The notes: a model not told the origin generated them from the sequence alone. A stretch of 15,238 nt of DNA from JBDRLU01 sp043812795 (GCA_043812795.1 JBDRLU010000025.1:1-15238), one strand, 5' to 3'; positions 1-7,818 are shown, numbered from the stretch's first letter. Numbers and translations are program-made.

Positions 1-167
1 CCATGGACAACGCTTACCTCATTGTCTTCCCGCAACCCTACGTTTACAACGTCTGGTGGCCGTGGATAAAACAGTATAGCGGTGAGACCTACGTCGGCTA
101 CTATGACCCTACCCCCCAGGACTACTTCTGGATGGACGTGGGCTTGAAGAAGTCGATGGGATATTAA
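1..167 (+). CDS. ABC transporter substrate-binding protein, family 5 (3' end only)
   Basis: The reading frame is open from the left edge of the window to a TAA at 165-167, giving the last 54 residues. The tail contains NVWWPWIKQYSGETYVGYYD and ends in LKKSMGY. That pattern, a WWPW element, a GE..VGYY element and a terminal lysine-rich helix, is typical of the C terminus of family 5 (peptide/nickel/oligopeptide) extracytoplasmic solute-binding proteins. Such proteins bind a solute outside the membrane and deliver it to an ABC permease. The ligand cannot be inferred from this fragment, and the rest of the gene and any permease genes lie to the left. A strong terminator 41 bp downstream indicates that this is the last gene of its transcript. 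Confidence 0.7.
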   Translation, partial: MDNAYLIVFPQPYVYNVWWPWIKQYSGETYVGYYDPTPQDYFWMDVGLKKSMGY

Positions 168-207
168 TTGACAAACAGGTAGCCTTACTTTTCATTCCCT
201 CCCTTCT

Positions 208-251
208 GAAGTGAGCCAGGGTAGGTGTCGGGGCCTGGCTCACTTCTTTTT
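208..251 (+). terminator. Intrinsic terminator after the solute-binding protein gene
   Basis: A perfect 13-bp stem (208-220 GAAGTGAGCCAGG with 234-246 CCTGGCTCACTTC) encloses a 13-nt loop and is followed directly by five T residues (247-251). It lies 41 bp after the stop codon of the preceding plus-strand gene. It is a canonical Rho-independent terminator in that orientation. Confidence 0.92.
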
Positions 252-377
252 GATGTTACATGCCTGCGAACAGAACATTGCCCGTACATTCTTGGCTGTT
301 GATGATGGTTCCAGGCGCTGCCGAAATATATTCTGAAGAGGAGATACGGGGTTATATTAGGAGACTGCATTCTAACT

Positions 378-421
378 AAAAAGTTCCAACTATTGATACC
401 TCGGCCTACAATAGCGTGAAC
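378..421 (-). terminator. Intrinsic terminator after the DUF5752-like gene
   Basis: Read on the minus strand, GTTC and CTATTG pair with CAATAG and GAAC around a 13-nt loop. A small internal mismatch separates the two stem parts, and the stem is followed by TTTTT (plus-strand A tract 378-382). It begins immediately after the stop codon at 422-424. The stem is imperfect but its position and T tract fit a Rho-independent terminator. Confidence 0.65.
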
Positions 422-733
422 CTACGGCCGCCATCTGGCCAAATAGGCCAGTCTGGTGGCTACTTCCCAGGCAGCAAGGCTTTGGCTTGTTGCCCCTTCT
501 AATTCCTTCGCCAGCTTTACATCTCCGATTATATCTCTGACCCAATTGCTGAAATCATTTTTTCCTGCGTTCCAGTGATAGCCATAAGTCTCCTTGGACA
601 TGACAGACAGGGCATCGCCGAGCTCCTTCACGTTCCTCAAAACCTTGCCATCTTTGCACCGGAATACATGCTCCGGCGGGACATCGGCCAGAAATTTCCG
701 TGCTGCCTGCCTTTCTTTTATCTTCCGCTTCAC
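422..733 (-). CDS. DUF5752-like small protein
   Basis: A 103-residue soluble protein of unknown function. The middle carries a KDGKVLRNVKELGDAL element followed by MS.ETY.YH and KNDFSNWVRDIIGD (residues 58-71). From memory this resembles the DUF5752 family, whose members share this F-x-D-G-x-x-L / H-x-N / NDF-x-NWVRD-x-x-GD pattern. There is no signal peptide or membrane segment, and the first 15 residues are basic. The start is GTG at 733, with AAGGG about 7 nt upstream; no in-frame ATG offers an alternative near it. The gene stands alone, 229 bp from the response regulator gene and followed by its own terminator. The family assignment is tentative and no biochemical role can be given. Confidence 0.7.
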   Translation of the reverse strand: MKRKIKERQAARKFLADVPPEHVFRCKDGKVLRNVKELGDALSVMSKETYGYHWNAGKNDFSNWVRDIIGDVKLAKELEGATSQSLAAWEVATRLAYLARWRP

Positions 734-962
734 CTTCTTAACCCTTCCCCAGCGCGATATTCAGAACGGAACAACAGAAATAAACCAAATATCCACTGTA
801 ATAAATGTATTCTCACTAACTTAGCCGGGGAAAGCGGAAGGATACCAGACTTACACTCGTGGACTTACGAGATTGTGCCAGGAATGGTCTTCAGAAGGGT
901 GTCCTCATCTGTAGCACGAAACAAGGGGATGACCGGAAGTGACGGGTTCTTTGAAGAGCTAC

Positions 963-1613
963 TCAAATTTTCTTGGGGGGGCAAATCCCCGCCTCGATGC
1001 AATAGCGGGTCAGTTCCAGCTGGGTATGTATGCCAAGTTTACGCATAATATTAGCCCGGTGGAACTCGACCGTGCGCGGGCTTATGAACAGCTCAGCCGC
1101 AATCTGGGCCGTAGTGCTACCTGCCGCCACTAAATGCAGGACCTGACGTTCTCTGGCAGTGAGTGTCTGATACGGCTCAACCCCATGGCCGTCGATGCCA
1201 ACATAAGAATCGACGGCTTTCTTCGTTAGGCTCGGGCTTATGTAGTGCCTGCCGGCGACTACTTCGCGAATGGCGCTCGCAAGCTCCTCGGCGGAATCCT
1301 TCTTGATGACATAGCCTTTAGCACCAGCCTGGACGGCTTCTCGAACATACCCTTCGGCTCCATACATTGAAAGGATGACAATGGCGCATGCCGGTGACTG
1401 CGTCCTGAGCCGCCGCGCGACTTCGATGCCATTGATGCCAGGCATAACCATGTCGAGTACTAATACATCAGGGTGGAACCGCTCTACCAACTTTATAGCC
1501 GCCTCTCCATCACTTGCATCACCCACAATTTGAAAGTCAGGCTGTGCCCCAAGGAGAGTACACAGTCCCTGTCGCATTACCTGGTGGTCATCGGCTACTA
1601 CTATGGTTATCAT
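963..1613 (-). CDS. NarL/LuxR-type response regulator
   Basis: Cytoplasmic transcription regulator of 216 residues with the classic two-domain order. The receiver domain (about 1-120) has acidic residues D8 and D9, phosphoacceptor D54 in LVLDMVMPG, S82 and K104. A LuxR/GerE helix-turn-helix follows at about 150-210 (LTARERQVL ... IAAELFISPRTVEFHRANIMRKLG). The frame is open to 1655, but the ATG at 1613 gives a normal receiver N terminus (MITIVVADDH) and has a purine-rich GAAGAAGAG element upstream. With this start the gene overlaps the end of the kinase gene by 26 bp, which points to translational coupling. The upstream kinase is of the HisKA_3 class that normally phosphorylates NarL-type regulators, so the two form one two-component system. 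Its target genes are not evident. Confidence 0.93.
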   Translation of the reverse strand: MITIVVADDHQVMRQGLCTLLGAQPDFQIVGDASDGEAAIKLVERFHPDVLVLDMVMPGINGIEVARRLRTQSPACAIVILSMYGAEGYVREAVQAGAKGYVIKKDSAEELASAIREVVAGRHYISPSLTKKAVDSYVGIDGHGVEPYQTLTARERQVLHLVAAGSTTAQIAAELFISPRTVEFHRANIMRKLGIHTQLELTRYCIEAGICPPKKI

Positions 1614-3300
1614 CCTGTCTCTTCTTCCCCACCACTTTGGTAGGTATTTTGACAATTATGCGAGTGCCGGCACCAGGTTTGCTCTGAATCTTCAAGGTTC
1701 CGCCCACCAGGTTAATGCGTTCCTGCATTCCGGTGATGCCGCCGGAAGTCAACGGAAGTAATGCCCCTAGGTCAAACCCGATGCCATTATCTTCCATGCA
1801 CAGGTCTATGGCGCTTTGTCTAACCTGAAGCTTAACTCTTACTATTGTCGCATGGGCGTGGCGGGCTACATTAGTCAGCGCCTCTTGTACCACCCGGTAA
1901 ACAGTGTTGGTGATCTGTGCATCAAGACTTTTGTCAATATCCGATGGTTCAAATTGCACCCGTACATTCGTCCGGGTGGTAAAGTGGCCGAAATACCACT
2001 CGAGAGCCTCTACCAGACCCAGGTCGTCCAGTATCTTCGGCCTCAGGTCAAGTGAAAGCGTGCCTACCTGGTCGATTAGTTCGGCAAGCTGTGGCCTTGC
2101 CTGGCCAATTAGTTCCTGACAGTCTTTACCGTTGGTTTTGCTAGCCCTATCCAGAAGTATCTTAACGATATTAAGCGACTGTCCAATCTGGTCATGGAGT
2201 TCGCGAGCAACATTTGTGCGCTCTTCCTCCTGTATCTGGATGAGGCGGCGGGAAAGAGCCATCAGTCGCTCGGTTACCCTACCTATTTCGGCGGTGCGTT
2301 CTCGAACCCGTACCTCAAGTTTGTCACGGTACTCGGCTGATTCTTTTTCAGCCTTCTTGCGCTCGGTGATGTCGATGGTTATAGTGAGAAGATGGTCTTG
2401 GCCGCGGATCGAAATCATTTCAATTGATGAGTGCACGTTAATGAAGTTACCTGTCTTTGTCTGAACGGTCGACTCATGGTTTTGTACTCTGCCCCTCTTG
2501 AGAAGAAGTTGCATAATCCCAGCCGGCTCGTTTGTATTAGGAAACATGCCTAGTTCGCTTGGGGTGTGACCGATGACCTCATCACGGGAGTAACCCATAA
2601 GATTTAGGAAACTATCGTTTACCTCGACCCACTTGCCATCAGGAAGACTTGCCAGTGACATGGCAACCGGGCTATGATGAAAAGCTTTGAGGAATCTTTC
2701 CTCGCTCTTTTTTAAGGCCTCCTCGGCGCTCTTAAGCTCAGTGACATCGCGTAATACGCCTACTGCAGCCACAGGCTCGCCGTCATTACTCAACGAGGGG
2801 GCAGCACTAGCGAGGATATTGATACGTCCACAATCGGGATGCTCAATAACTACTTCGACATTGCAGACCACTTCGCCATGCTTTAGCGCCCGGCTCATGG
2901 GGAGTTCCTCCGGTGGGTACGGGCTGCCGTCCGGTTTAGTTAGCCTGAGTTTCTTGGTAAACTTCTCGAAGATAAGGTTGGTTGGGTCGGCGCCGTATAG
3001 TCTCACTGCTTCCTTATTAGCGAAGCTAACCCTGCCATCCGGCTTCTCTATCGTTATCACACCGGCAGGGATAGTTTCCAGAACTCTCTCGAAGCGATCC
3101 TTGTTCTGGCCTAATTCTTGAAGGGTATCTTTGAGTTGCTGGGTGGAACTATCAATCTCGCCGCTAATGCCGATAAATTGTAGAATCGGCTCTTCCATTG
3201 GGACGGTTTTTTCTACAGGCGCCAGGCAAGTCTTAACCCTCGGCCGGTTTTCTCGACCCTTCTCAGGTCTACCCGTTTTTTTCACCACATCACACCCCAC
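1588..3300 (-). CDS. Soluble PAS-PAS sensor histidine kinase (HisKA_3 type)
   Basis: A 570-residue kinase without a signal peptide or membrane helices, so it probably senses a cytoplasmic signal. The order is a variable N terminus (1-65), PAS 1 (about 68-190, ending GVLRDVTELK), PAS 2 (about 200-315, ending ITIDITERKKAE), a coiled coil (316-355), HisKA_3 dimerisation domain with phosphoacceptor H369 in VARELHDQIGQ, and a HATPase_c domain (about 460-553). The HATPase domain shows the N box EALTNVARHA and the G1 box MEDNGIGF. No cofactor-binding residue in the PAS domains is obvious. The GTG start at 3300 has a weak ribosome site; GTG codons at residues 5 and 6 or the ATG at residue 35 remain possible. 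It overlaps the response regulator gene and lies 180 bp after the aldehyde oxidoreductase gene. Confidence 0.93.
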   Translation of the reverse strand: MGCDVVKKTGRPEKGRENRPRVKTCLAPVEKTVPMEEPILQFIGISGEIDSSTQQLKDTLQELGQNKDRFERVLETIPAGVITIEKPDGRVSFANKEAVRLYGADPTNLIFEKFTKKLRLTKPDGSPYPPEELPMSRALKHGEVVCNVEVVIEHPDCGRINILASAAPSLSNDGEPVAAVGVLRDVTELKSAEEALKKSEERFLKAFHHSPVAMSLASLPDGKWVEVNDSFLNLMGYSRDEVIGHTPSELGMFPNTNEPAGIMQLLLKRGRVQNHESTVQTKTGNFINVHSSIEMISIRGQDHLLTITIDITERKKAEKESAEYRDKLEVRVRERTAEIGRVTERLMALSRRLIQIQEEERTNVARELHDQIGQSLNIVKILLDRASKTNGKDCQELIGQARPQLAELIDQVGTLSLDLRPKILDDLGLVEALEWYFGHFTTRTNVRVQFEPSDIDKSLDAQITNTVYRVVQEALTNVARHAHATIVRVKLQVRQSAIDLCMEDNGIGFDLGALLPLTSGGITGMQERINLVGGTLKIQSKPGAGTRIIVKIPTKVVGKKRQDDNHSSSR

Positions 3301-3437
3301 TACTACATCCAGAGGTTACTGCACAGTCCGGGCCTGGCTATCCTCTTGAAAGCCTGTACATAATTTTAACACCTTGTCCCAAATCAGTCTAGCTCAATTG
3401 CAGGTTCGGGAAATTTTACCCTGTGTATTGTTGTTCA

Positions 3438-3468
3438 AATCGTGGGAGCTAAACAAACGCCCGCGATT
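3438..3468. other. Stem-loop between the oxidoreductase and kinase genes
   Basis: AATCGTGGG (3438-3446) can pair with CCCGCGATT (3460-3468), 9 bp including one G-T pair, around a 13-nt loop. On the minus strand it lies just after the oxidoreductase stop codon but is not followed by a T tract, so it is not a standard intrinsic terminator. It may protect an mRNA end or act as a weak terminator. Confidence 0.4.
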
Positions 3469-3480
3469 TTGCTGCAGGTA

Positions 3481-5358
3481 TCACAGCAGACCTAATTCGT
3501 TCAGCTTTTGATGGGTTGGTGCCCCGTCCTTATCCCATCCCCTGAGACCATAGTATTCCTGCAGATGTTCCTCAAGGGCGACAGGTACGTTTTGCTCATC
3601 ATCGCGAAGGTCGGGTAACTTCTCCAAAAGCTTGGGGGGTAGAGTGTCGTCTTTTCCCGTAAGACCCTGACGGAAATTGATAAGCCTTTTCAAGTTAAAA
3701 ATACGTTCGCCGGCCTGGATGAATTCGTCGTGCTCCATGTCCCAACCGGTGATGCAATTCAGCCAACCGAGGAAATGGGCTATTTTGACTCCGTACGACT
3801 GGTAGGCAAACTGGCAGACTGATAATGAATTTATCAAACAAATGCGGTCCTGCATCTTCTTAGTAATGTCAGCCTTATTTTCCCAGCCGGGCCGGCTTAC
3901 CCCTTGCGGGTAACCGAGCTCCATGAAGTCTACTGTGTACTTCTCACCAGGACGGCCTCTCTCGACGATATGTCCCGGGGACTCGTAATGGGATGCCCCC
4001 TTATTTCCGGTGGCATAGCCAAGAGCCAGGCTATTATATATCCGTGGGTCATGGTGGGTAATTTCCAGACCTTTGACATGCAGGGCGTATTTAGCCGCAT
4101 CACCTCCGATTTGCTCGGCGGCGCGCTTGACGCCCTGCCCTAATATCTTGCCGAAGCCCTCGTTCTCACCGATTTGCCGGACCATTTCGAGCATGGCTTG
4201 GGCGTTGCCCCAGGTCAGGTCGATGCCGCCGGTATCCTTTTTAGTAATAATGCCTTTTTCAAAAAGCTCCATGGCAAAAGAGAGAGTGTAGCCGAAGGAT
4301 ATGGTATCGATGCCATAGCGGTTCAATAGCTCATAACCTTCCTGAAGGGCATCGAAATCATCGATAAGGCAGTTACTTCCCGCCGGCATCAGCATCTCGA
4401 GTACTTGCTGCCTTGTTTCCCAACCGTCTTTCTCAATCACGTGAGATTCGATGCAACTGGTCGGGCATAGTCGGCAATAGTAGTGCTTCCCGTGCTCAAG
4501 TGACTCCCGATATTTCTGGTTGAAGGCGTCCCAGCGGCCGATGGACTGGTTCCTGACGCCTAAACTACCAAACTTATTAGATGTAATGCCATGTAATTGC
4601 GAGGAATGCGCCGCGATTAAGGCAGTAACTGCTGCCGATGCTGGTGCCGACCGTGATTCTCTGATACCGGCGAGATGCAGGAGGACTTCTTTACTGATGG
4701 CTTTCAGCCCGGTTTCATCTATTATCTTCGGTTTCTTGGTGCCGCGGACAACCACGGCCTTGAGGTTTTTCGAGCCCATGACGGCACCCAGTCCACACCG
4801 TGCGGCCGGCCGTGCATAACGGCCATCGGCAAAAATGCCCGCCATTCTGACCAGTCTTTCTCCGGCCCGGCCGATGGCAGCTACGATTGCTTTCTTATCG
4901 GTAGCCTCTTGTAATCGGTCACTGGTCTCGAAAGTATCTTTACCCCAGAGGTGGCGGGCGTCTTCGATTCTTACTTCTTGGTTATTGATGTAAATGTAAA
5001 CGGGCTTTTTCGCCCGGCCGGAAACAACGATGCCGGAAAGGCCAGTATTGCTGAATTCGGCCGGCCAGCTTCCGCCCATGGTAGCTTCGCCCCAGGCGTT
5101 ATTGGCCGGAGACAGTGCACAGATTATTGCACGGCTACTCAGCGGAACTTTACCTGTTAGCGGGCCGACCATGAACATCAGTCGGTTTTCCGGGGAAAAA
5201 GGGTCGGTGGTAGGAGAAGTTTCGTCCCAGAGAATCCTGGCGGCTAAACCGGCACCGCCGATGTATTTCCGCAAAACAGAGCTATCTACTTCGACGATTT
5301 CGGACTTTTCGCGGTTGAGGTCTATCCTGGCTATACTGGTTTTGTAAGGTATTACCAT
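3481..5358 (-). CDS. aor: Aldehyde:ferredoxin oxidoreductase (tungsten/molybdenum enzyme)
   Basis: Full-length AOR-family protein of 625 residues, which in the family oxidises aldehydes to carboxylic acids (or the reverse) with ferredoxin as electron partner, using a bis-pyranopterin W or Mo centre and one [4Fe-4S] cluster. Visible marks are KYIGGAGLAARIL near the N terminus (30-43), GLGAVMGSKNLKAVVV (189-204), cluster ligands C295, C298 and C302 in YCRLCPTSC with C515 (SVCQF) as the likely fourth, GYATGNKGASH (447-457), and the C-terminal YYGLRGWDKDGAPT signature. The ATG at 5358 is chosen over the upstream alternative because GGAGGT lies 7 nt before it. The substrate cannot be told from sequence. 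No ferredoxin-like small subunit or tungstate transporter is adjacent, so electron partners must be encoded elsewhere. A PAS kinase/regulator pair follows on the same strand. Confidence 0.95.
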   Translation of the reverse strand: MVIPYKTSIARIDLNREKSEIVEVDSSVLRKYIGGAGLAARILWDETSPTTDPFSPENRLMFMVGPLTGKVPLSSRAIICALSPANNAWGEATMGGSWPAEFSNTGLSGIVVSGRAKKPVYIYINNQEVRIEDARHLWGKDTFETSDRLQEATDKKAIVAAIGRAGERLVRMAGIFADGRYARPAARCGLGAVMGSKNLKAVVVRGTKKPKIIDETGLKAISKEVLLHLAGIRESRSAPASAAVTALIAAHSSQLHGITSNKFGSLGVRNQSIGRWDAFNQKYRESLEHGKHYYCRLCPTSCIESHVIEKDGWETRQQVLEMLMPAGSNCLIDDFDALQEGYELLNRYGIDTISFGYTLSFAMELFEKGIITKKDTGGIDLTWGNAQAMLEMVRQIGENEGFGKILGQGVKRAAEQIGGDAAKYALHVKGLEITHHDPRIYNSLALGYATGNKGASHYESPGHIVERGRPGEKYTVDFMELGYPQGVSRPGWENKADITKKMQDRICLINSLSVCQFAYQSYGVKIAHFLGWLNCITGWDMEHDEFIQAGERIFNLKRLINFRQGLTGKDDTLPPKLLEKLPDLRDDEQNVPVALEEHLQEYYGLRGWDKDGAPTHQKLNELGLL

Positions 5359-5539
5359 CGCTCGTACCTCCACGATTACCACATTACCATGTCTTACCTG
5401 GGAAGGATGATGAATGGGAAGATGACAATCACGGTTGCCAAGATAGCCTTTCGCCTATCCATTACAATAACGATATTTATCTATCTTCTGGTTTCGCTCT
5501 TCTTTTAGGTAACCTGATAGTATCATCGCTTTTTAGATG

Positions 5540-5569
5540 AATCTACTATAATGGCACACGGCATGTCAA
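5540..5569 (-). promoter_or_regulatory. Possible promoter of the aldehyde oxidoreductase gene
   Basis: On the minus strand a perfect -35 hexamer TTGACA (5569-5564) is followed after 18 bp by TAGATT (5545-5540), a 4-of-6 match to the -10 consensus. It would give a leader of about 175 nt before the ATG at 5358. The weak -10 box keeps this uncertain. Confidence 0.35.
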
Positions 5570-5604
5570 AAAAATCGGGAGATTCTATCAGAGATGTTGT
5601 TTCA

Positions 5605-5624
5605 GGGGGAGTCGACTCTCCCCC
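5605..5624. repeat. GC-rich inverted repeat upstream of the oxidoreductase gene
   Basis: GGGGGAG-TCGA-CTC-T-CCCCC forms a hairpin with one bulged T around the palindrome GAGTCGACTC, directly abutting a CCCCGGGG palindrome (5621-5628). It lies between the heat-shock gene terminator and the putative oxidoreductase promoter. No T tract follows on either strand, so it is more likely an RNA or DNA structure than a terminator. Confidence 0.45.
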
Positions 5625-5640
5625 GGGGAAAAAGGATATA

Positions 5641-5677
5641 AATAAGGTGCTTCCAGCATTGCTGGAAGCACCTTATT
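5641..5677 (-). terminator. Perfect 18-bp inverted repeat, terminator of the hsp20 gene
   Basis: Bases 5641-5658 are the exact reverse complement of 5660-5677, separated by one base, so an RNA copy forms a very stable hairpin with a minimal loop. It begins 20 bp after the heat-shock gene stop codon. On the minus strand the stem ends ...CACCTTATT and runs into TATATCC, then TTTTT. Stem AT pairs and the following T-rich run suit intrinsic termination. The structure could also work on the plus strand, where no gene ends nearby. Confidence 0.75.
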
Positions 5678-5697
5678 CTATCAAGCCAGGTTACTGC

Positions 5698-6192
5698 TTA
5701 CTTGCTATTCTCTTTGATATGGACTGGTATTTTCTTCGACTTGGTTTCCTTGCTCTTGAGTAAAGTCACCTCGAGGGTTCCCTTTGCATAGGTGGCTTCG
5801 ATTTTACCGGTGTTGACATCGGACGGGAGCTCGACTAGCCGGCGGAAACTGCCATAGCTATGCTCGCGATAAAGGTAGTTGTCTTTCTCGTCCTTGGTGT
5901 CTACCGTCTTCTCGCCCGAAATGGTGAGCATATCCTCGGCGATGGAAAGCTCGATATCCTCCCTCTTCATGCTGGGGAGCTCAACACGCAGCAGATATCT
6001 ATCGGGTTTTTCAATCATGTCTATTGCCGGAACAAAGAGAGTCTCCCGCATTGAAGTTGGCCAGATTGATGGGAAAAACCTCCAATCGTACCCGTGGAAC
6101 ATATTATCGAAACGCCGTTCAATTTCTTCAAGGTCGCGTATGGGGTGCCCTACCTTGACCGCTCTGGACTCCGTTTTTCTCGTTACAGCCAT
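5698..6192 (-). CDS. Small heat-shock protein, Hsp20/alpha-crystallin family
   Basis: A 164-residue ATP-independent chaperone that holds unfolding proteins in the cytoplasm. The N-terminal arm (1-52) is rich in Phe and Trp (RFFPSIWPTS). The alpha-crystallin domain covers about 53-145 (FVPAIDMIEKPDRYLLRVELP, which exceeds family-diagnostic length, then DIELSI..DMLTISGEK) and closes with the hallmark A-x4-G-x-L motif ATYAKGTLEVTL. The C-terminal tail carries IPV (155-157), matching the I-x-I/V motif used for oligomer contacts. The start at 6192 has a near-perfect ribosome site, AAAGGAGG, 7 nt upstream. It is transcribed alone: a terminator follows and 246 bp separate it from the aminotransferase gene. 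No CIRCE-type repeat was seen upstream. Confidence 0.95.
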   Translation of the reverse strand: MAVTRKTESRAVKVGHPIRDLEEIERRFDNMFHGYDWRFFPSIWPTSMRETLFVPAIDMIEKPDRYLLRVELPSMKREDIELSIAEDMLTISGEKTVDTKDEKDNYLYREHSYGSFRRLVELPSDVNTGKIEATYAKGTLEVTLLKSKETKSKKIPVHIKENSK

Positions 6193-6438
6193 CGTGTGCC
6201 TCCTTTAATATTCTTTTTCTTTTATTCTATTTTAGAGGCGTGCTTCCCTTTTTGTCTGTGACTTTTGTCCCATTGACTTATTCCGTGTTTAGCGGGGAGC
6301 AGGCGCTGGTTTGACTTTTTTGTTCTGCTTGGAAGAAAGTCTGGATGTGGGCGTGCAGATTCTTTCGTCTTGTCTTGACAAAAGGCGCGCCTGTTTGAGC
6401 CAATGATGGAGATAGCCTGAAGTGTCATATTGAGGGGC

Positions 6439-7626
6439 CTACTGGCCACTGAGCGATTTTACTGCCGCCATGATGCCGGCACCTCGTTCCAGCCGATAGC
6501 CTTCATCCAGGAGTAACTTCTCCAGGGCACCCAGGACCAGGAGAACATTTTCGTCAGTTGAGGAATGTCCCATAAGGCCGATGCGCCAGATTTTGCCACG
6601 CAACGGACCCAGGCCGGAACTGATTTCGATGTTGTACTCTGTTAGTAAGCGCCCGGCCACCCGGGCACCATCCACGTCGGATGGGATACGTACCGTGGTC
6701 AACGAACTGGCCCGGTAACCTGCCTGGGCATGTAATTCCAGTCCCATTGCCTCCAGACCTTGTTGAAGGGCGGCGCCGTGTCGTAAATGCCGTTGCACTC
6801 TAGTTTCAAGGCCCTCCTCGGCAATTAAGGCGAGGGCTTCGTGAAGAGCATATATCATGCTTACCGGGGCCGTATGATGATAGACCCGGCCGGTTATCCA
6901 GTAGCTGGAAAGCAGCGAGAGGTCTAAATACCAGCTGTGTACTTTTTGAGTGCGTTTCTGGCTGGCTGCCATGGCTTTTTCATTCGCGGTAAAGGGCGCC
7001 AGGCCGGGCGGGCAGCTGACGCATTTCTGCGTTCCGCTGTAGGCAATATCGATGCCCCAGTCATCGACGGCTACTTCATGTCCGGCCAATGAGGTGACGG
7101 TATCTACCAGGAAGAGAGCTTCATATTGCTTGGCTAGTTTGGAAATTTCAGTGAGCGGCTGCAATACCCCGGTTGATGTCTCAACATGAACCACGGAGAC
7201 GAGCTTAATCTTTTTCTGGGCTTTGAGGGCGGTCTCGACTGCTTCTGGTTCGATAATTCGGCCCCATTCTGCCGTTATCGGAATGACAATGGCCCCCGTT
7301 CGTTGGGCATTATCCGCCATCCTCTCCCCGAAAGCACCGTTTACACCGATAATGGCAACATCGCCGGCTTCTAGAAAATTATCGAAGGCGGCTTCCATGC
7401 CTGCCGACCCGGTACCCGAGACGGGAAACGTCAGTTTGTTTTGTGTGCGAAAGACATCGCGCAGGAGGGAGACGGTTTCGTCCATGAGGCCTTGAAAATA
7501 AGGGTCAAGGTGTCCCACTAGAGGTGCCGCCATGGCCAGTTGGACACGCGGATGAACGTTGCTGGGGCCGGCACCGAGTAAAGTCCGGCAGGGCGGATTC
7601 AGATGTTGGAACGTAACGTTGGACAT
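6439..7626 (-). CDS. Class V aminotransferase (serine/alanine-glyoxylate type)
   Basis: A 395-residue PLP enzyme of the serine-pyruvate/alanine-glyoxylate aminotransferase group. With the longer frame numbering, the N terminus has LLGAGPSNVHPRV, the cofactor-binding stretch is PVSGTGSAGMEAA (70-82), D177 sits in FLVDTVTSLAG, the Schiff-base lysine is K203 in SGTQKCVSCPPG, and R350 in IWRIGLMG would bind the substrate carboxylate. The frame is open from an ATG at 7632, but AAGGAG lies only 2 nt before that ATG and 8 nt before the ATG at 7626, so 7626 is preferred. Likely donors are serine or alanine and the acceptor glyoxylate or pyruvate; sequence alone does not settle which. It is divergent from the kamA operon, so shared control or substrate supply is possible but unproven. 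Confidence 0.93.
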   Translation of the reverse strand: MSNVTFQHLNPPCRTLLGAGPSNVHPRVQLAMAAPLVGHLDPYFQGLMDETVSLLRDVFRTQNKLTFPVSGTGSAGMEAAFDNFLEAGDVAIIGVNGAFGERMADNAQRTGAIVIPITAEWGRIIEPEAVETALKAQKKIKLVSVVHVETSTGVLQPLTEISKLAKQYEALFLVDTVTSLAGHEVAVDDWGIDIAYSGTQKCVSCPPGLAPFTANEKAMAASQKRTQKVHSWYLDLSLLSSYWITGRVYHHTAPVSMIYALHEALALIAEEGLETRVQRHLRHGAALQQGLEAMGLELHAQAGYRASSLTTVRIPSDVDGARVAGRLLTEYNIEISSGLGPLRGKIWRIGLMGHSSTDENVLLVLGALEKLLLDEGYRLERGAGIMAAVKSLSGQ

Positions 7627-7671
7627 CGCCATATCTCCTTATAATGCGGTTTTTTGTCGGTTGCCGGGAGC

Positions 7672-7701
7672 ATTATACGTTATATCGGACGTCATCCGCA
7701 A
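7672..7701 (-). promoter_or_regulatory. Promoter of the aminotransferase gene
   Basis: On the minus strand a perfect -10 box TATAAT (7677-7672) is preceded, with an 18-bp spacer, by TTGCGG (7701-7696), which matches the first half of the -35 consensus. The -10 lies about 46 bp upstream of the chosen ATG at 7626. Confidence 0.5.
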
Positions 7702-7767
7702 AAGTATCGTTATTTCCTGGGAGGCGTTGTTCTTCTTGCCACTCTACCTCAAAAATCAATCGAAAAT

Positions 7768-7799
7768 TGTGGGTAAAAATACTTGACAAAGTACCCACA
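7768..7799. promoter_or_regulatory. Nested inverted repeats over the kamA -35 box (candidate operator)
   Basis: TGTGGGTA (7768-7775) is the exact reverse complement of TACCCACA (7792-7799). Inside it, TACTT (7780-7784) and AAGTA (7789-7793) form a second dyad around GACA. Both are centred on or near the TTGACA -35 hexamer (7783-7788). A dyad in this place is where a repressor dimer would occlude RNA polymerase. No regulator gene for it is recognisable in the window. Confidence 0.5.
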
Positions 7800-7811
7800 T
7801 AATGATATAAA
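7783..7811 (+). promoter_or_regulatory. Strong sigma-70-type promoter of the kamA operon
   Basis: A perfect TTGACA (7783-7788), a 17-bp spacer and TATAAA (7806-7811) give a near-consensus housekeeping promoter. Transcription would begin at about 7818, leaving a leader of roughly 54 nt before the kamA ATG. Confidence 0.85.
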
Positions 7812-7818
7812 AAACTCA

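Noticed and set aside
734..962. Possible gene or promoter in the gap between the response regulator and DUF5752-like genes
   Set aside because: No convincing frame, -35/-10 pair or strong hairpin was found; only A/T-rich stretches near 780-820 that may hold a weak minus-strand promoter.
575..1048. A 157-codon plus-strand frame across the DUF5752-like gene and the response regulator gene
   Set aside because: It covers parts of two well-supported minus-strand genes and the gap between them; its product shows no recognisable domain.
5551..5763. A 70-codon plus-strand frame across the hsp20 terminator
   Set aside because: It runs through the perfect hairpin at 5641-5677 and into the antisense of hsp20, and has no ribosome site.
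6370..6381. TTGTC-TT-GACAA dyad containing TTGACA, upstream of hsp20
   Set aside because: The arms are short, no -10 box follows at the right distance on either strand, and it does not resemble the CIRCE element.
6222..6449. A 75-codon minus-strand frame between the aminotransferase and hsp20 genes
   Set aside because: It begins with a GTG without ribosome site inside the end of the aminotransferase gene, has irregular composition, and would leave no room for the hsp20 control region.
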